Origin: Acidobacteria bacterium RIFCSPLOWO2_12_FULL_54_10
GTDB taxonomy: Bacteria > Acidobacteriota > Terriglobia > 2-12-FULL-54-10
Length of the DNA stretch: 39,838 bases
Assembly (NCBI GenBank): GCA_001767075.1
Contig: MEKX01000139.1
Span: 1 to 39,838 of the forward strand
Reading direction: 5' to 3'
Below, piece after piece: positions 37,332-39,838 of the stretch. Numbering within the stretch: the first letter of the stretch is position 1; each line of letters starts with the position of its first letter. The notes below the pieces were generated by a model that saw nothing but the letters and a program-made list of their open reading frames with translations, ran no database searches and was not told the origin of the DNA. The position numbers and the translations under genes were made by a program.

Positions 37332-39169
37332 CCTGTCTTCCGTCATCCATACGCAGAGGGCATTGCCTCTGCCGTCGCGCTGCGTTGCTTCTGGCCCTGC
37401 TTGCGATTATCCCCTCGCTCCGCGCCCAAACTCCTGGCGCGTTTGTTTCCGACTACAGCCAGGGCCAAGAGGCGTTTCCTCGTTTTTACAAGCCTTATAT
37501 CTCGCAGCCCGTCGCGCCGCCGGATTTGTCCAACTCCGCGCGCATTTCGCAGTTGATCCGCGACGGCAAGTTGCAGCTTTCCCTGCGTGACCTGTTGGCC
37601 ATCGTACTCGAAAACAACCTCGACGTGGATTCCGCCCGCTATGAGGTCTTGATGGCGGACACCGACATTCTCCGCGCCAAGTCCGGCCAAGCGCCTCGCG
37701 GCACCGCCAACATCCGCGTTCCCAGCGGCCTCTTTGCCGGCGCCATCGGCGCGGGCGTCAGCGGCACGGGCGGTGGCGGCGGCGCAGGAGCCGGGGGTGG
37801 CGGCAGTTCCATCACCGGCAGCGCGCGCCAGATCTCGGTCGGCGCTCGCGGCAGTTACGACCCGTCCCTGCGCGTCAATTTCAGCATGGACAACTCCACC
37901 AGCCCATTGAATTCCATCCGCGTCGCCGGAATTCCTGTGGTCACCACGCACACCACCGCGATGCAGTTGTCCTACTCCCAGGCGTTCACCTCCGGCTCGA
38001 GCTTCAGCCTGAGCTTCACCAACCAGCGCCAAAGCTCCACGCAGCGCTCGCTGCTCTTCAACCCGGACCTTTCCTCGCGCTACAACTTTTCGATCCACCA
38101 GAATCTGCTGGCTGGCTTCGGCTTCTCCGTCAACCGCCGTTTCCTGCGCGTCGCCGAGCGCAACCGCCAGCTCGCCCGCGATGTTTTCCACCAGCAGGCC
38201 ATCCAGGCGCTCTCACAGGCTCAGAATTTGTATTGGGATTTGGTGGCCGCCCGTGACCGCGTCCGCGCCGCCGAGCAAGGCCTGACCGTTGCCGAGCAAC
38301 TGCTCCGGGACAACCGCAAGCGCGCCGAGCTGGGCGCATTGGCTCCGCTCGATGTCGTCGCCGCCGAAGCCGAGGTCGCCGCCCGACAGCGCGATCTGGT
38401 CATCGAGCAAACCAACAGCCAGCTTGCCGAGTTGCGCCTCAAGAACGCCATCAGCCGCCAGGTCGATGATGCCATCGGCAACGCCGCCATTGAGACTACC
38501 GAAGCCCTCCCCGATCCCCAGGCCTCAGAAATGCCTGCGCTCGATGAGGCCATCACCCAGGCCCTGCGCAATCGCCCGGAAATGGTTTTGAGCGAAGGGC
38601 GCGTTCTCAATCAGGAGATCGCGGTCGAGTTCACCAAGGACCGACTGCGGCCCACTCTGGGCATCTTTGGAGTGCTCGCCGGAGCCGGTCGCTCTGGTGC
38701 GTTGCCCACATCGGTTCGCCAACTGGGAGGCTTTGATTTCCCGGAATATGCGTTCGGCTTTTCGCTGTCGGTCCCGGTCTTCAACCGCGCCGCCCAGGCC
38801 GACCATACGCGCTCGCGCCTCGATCTCCGCCAAGCTGAAACCGCCGTCCAGCAGACCCGCAATCAGATTCAAACCGAGGTCCGCACCGCCGTCATTGGCC
38901 TGTTGCAGACCCGCGCACAAGTCGCATCTGCCGATAAAGCGGTGGACAAAACCCGCCAGACCCTCGACGCCGAGCAGAAGCGCCTCGACGCCGGTGTCTC
39001 CACGTCCTATAGCGTTATCCAAATCCAGCGCGATCTCATCACCGCCGAGGCCGCCGCCGTCGAAGCCCGCGCCGCCTTCGCCCGCGCCCGCGTCGAATAC
39101 GACCGCGCCACCGGCGCCACCCTCACCAACAACCAACTCTCCCTCGACTCCGCCCTCACCGGTCGCTAA
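37328..39169 (+). CDS. TolC-family outer membrane efflux protein (2)
   Basis: LSLRDLLAIVLENNLDVDSARYEV..., LYWDLVAARDRVRAAEQGLTVAEQLLRDNRKRAELGALAPLDVVAAEAEVAARQRDLV; GTG start overlapping the previous stop (GTGA). Confidence 0.92.
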   Translation: MTCLPSSIRRGHCLCRRAALLLALLAIIPSLRAQTPGAFVSDYSQGQEAFPRFYKPYISQPVAPPDLSNSARISQLIRDGKLQLSLRDLLAIVLENNLDVDSARYEVLMADTDILRAKSGQAPRGTANIRVPSGLFAGAIGAGVSGTGGGGGAGAGGGGSSITGSARQISVGARGSYDPSLRVNFSMDNSTSPLNSIRVAGIPVVTTHTTAMQLSYSQAFTSGSSFSLSFTNQRQSSTQRSLLFNPDLSSRYNFSIHQNLLAGFGFSVNRRFLRVAERNRQLARDVFHQQAIQALSQAQNLYWDLVAARDRVRAAEQGLTVAEQLLRDNRKRAELGALAPLDVVAAEAEVAARQRDLVIEQTNSQLAELRLKNAISRQVDDAIGNAAIETTEALPDPQASEMPALDEAITQALRNRPEMVLSEGRVLNQEIAVEFTKDRLRPTLGIFGVLAGAGRSGALPTSVRQLGGFDFPEYAFGFSLSVPVFNRAAQADHTRSRLDLRQAETAVQQTRNQIQTEVRTAVIGLLQTRAQVASADKAVDKTRQTLDAEQKRLDAGVSTSYSVIQIQRDLITAEAAAVEARAAFARARVEYDRATGATLTNNQLSLDSALTGR

Positions 39170-39218
39170 TCTACCCGCTCCCCACGCTCCGCCTCACCAA
39201 CAGTTCACGTGGTCCGAT

Positions 39219-39250
39219 TGTCATCCCGAGCTTGTCGAGGGATCTGCACT
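39219..39250 (+). repeat. Module D copy 4
   Basis: tgtcatcccgagcttgtcgagggatctgcact. Confidence 0.65.
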
Positions 39251-39256
39251 TGTTTT

Positions 39257-39283
39257 CCGAGCCGCGCACGATAGCAAGCGGTC
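39257..39283 (+). repeat. Module C copy
   Basis: ccgagccgcgcacgatagcaagcggtc. Confidence 0.65.
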
Positions 39284-39328
39284 GATTTTGCTTTTCATTG
39301 CTGCGATCTTGACGGAGCAGACAGGTTT

Positions 39329-39364
39329 GGTAGCCACGGTGAGCGCTTTCCTCATCGTGAGTAG
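39329..39364 (+). repeat. GTAG-headed palindrome, family A copy
   Basis: GGTAGCCACGGTGAGcgctttCCTCATCGTGAGTAG. Confidence 0.7.
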
Positions 39365-39383
39365 TTGTGTTTGTATTTTGATT

Positions 39384-39417
39384 CCGAGCCGCGCACGTCA
39401 GCAAGCGGGCAGGTTTG
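39384..39417 (+). repeat. Module C copy
   Basis: ccgagccgcgcacgtcagcaagcgggcaggtttg. Confidence 0.65.
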
Positions 39418-39601
39418 GTTTGATCCAAGCCGCGACAGTAATGGAGCGCCCACCCAGGTTGCAAATGAGTGTTTCGCGCCATAATCAGTATTTGTAGGTT
39501 CCTAACCCGAGCCGCGCCCGGACAGCCCTGGTTTACCAGGGCAAGGGAGCGGTTGATGTTCGTAGCCTCTGCCCGAACTCTTTACCGTAAGCTTTTTTGT
39601 C

Positions 39602-39640
39602 GTCATCCCGAGCGAGCGCAGCGAGGAATCTGTTTTTGTG
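39602..39640 (+). repeat. Module D copy 5
   Basis: gtcatcccgagcgagcgcagcgaggaatctgtttttgtg. Confidence 0.7.
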
Positions 39641-39643
39641 TTT

Positions 39644-39677
39644 CCGAGCCGCGCGCGCCAGTAAGCGGTCAGCTTTG
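39644..39677 (+). repeat. Module C copy
   Basis: ccgagccgcgcgcgccagtaagcggtcagctttg, abutting the family B palindrome. Confidence 0.65.
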
Positions 39678-39716
39678 GGTAGCGCAGAGTTTGCCGACCG
39701 CAAACTCTGCGGTTTG
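39678..39716 (+). repeat. GTAG-headed palindrome, family B copy 3
   Basis: GGTAGCGCAGAGTTTG-ccgaccg-CAAACTCTGCGGTTTG. Confidence 0.8.
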
Positions 39717-39755
39717 TTTTCTATTTTGATTATTGTATATTGCAAGGGTGATTTT

Positions 39756-39788
39756 GGTAGCCTCGGCGCGCACTTTGTGCCGTGGCTC
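39756..39788 (+). repeat. GTAG-headed palindrome, family A variant
   Basis: GGTAGCCTCGGCGCGCACTTTGTGCCGTGGCTC. Confidence 0.65.
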
Positions 39789-39796
39789 TTGATCTT

Positions 39797-39838
39797 GGTA
39801 GCCGCGGAGAGTGCCTTCCTCGCCGCGGGTAGTTGTAT
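39797..39838 (+). repeat. GTAG-headed palindrome, family A copy (at window end)
   Basis: GGTAGCCGCGGAGAGTGCCTTCCTCGCCGCGGGTAGTTGTAT. Confidence 0.65.

Noticed and set aside
37343-38191. 282-aa minus-strand ORF antisense to the second TolC gene
   Set aside because: Low-complexity Ala/Gly/Arg translation opposite a strong TolC-family CDS.
39170-39838. CRISPR array
   Set aside because: The repeats are heterogeneous palindromic modules with irregular spacing, not identical direct repeats with uniform spacers.
1-39838. tRNA/rRNA genes
   Set aside because: I found no convincing T-loop/anticodon arrangement or rRNA signature while scanning; a tRNAscan-SE run would settle it.

Overview
The window is a mostly collinear, gene-dense chromosomal segment, probably Acidobacteriota-like (an inference from gene content, not established). 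It is dominated by housekeeping and cofactor genes. In order: a truncated HigBA toxin-antitoxin module; crcB; two TPR lipo/secreted proteins with rnc, lepB and an AsmA-like giant; a flavoprotein disulfide reductase; an apparently exported histone-deacetylase-like hydrolase; a cobA-hemD fusion; a pseudo-receiver gene with a striking structured leader RNA; a tautomerase; a two-domain dCTP deaminase-like protein; a TPR-GAF-degenerate-GGDEF protein; hbd/crt; ribH-nusB; YbaK; HAD; trmFO; xerC/D; a GNAT; thiL; an IscA/ErpA-type protein; moaA; thiD; yggX; an SDR epimerase; a BNR-repeat protein coupled to a MoaD/ThiS-like protein; and two tandem, translationally coupled TolC-family outer-membrane proteins. 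I see no tRNA, rRNA, CRISPR array or transposase. The signals I would follow up first are: (i) a complete minus-strand RNA transcription unit at about 13004-13208 (extended -10 promoter, three stem-loops, U7 terminator) in front of a pseudo-receiver gene; (ii) at least 11 GTAG-headed palindromes, often in a fixed D-C-A/B module order, resembling RAYT/REP elements with no RAYT gene in view; (iii) the BNR-MoaD-like gene pair; (iv) the export-tagged HDAC; and (v) a low-GC-looking orphan gene bracketed by the same direct repeats. No database search was possible, so family names come from motif recognition.
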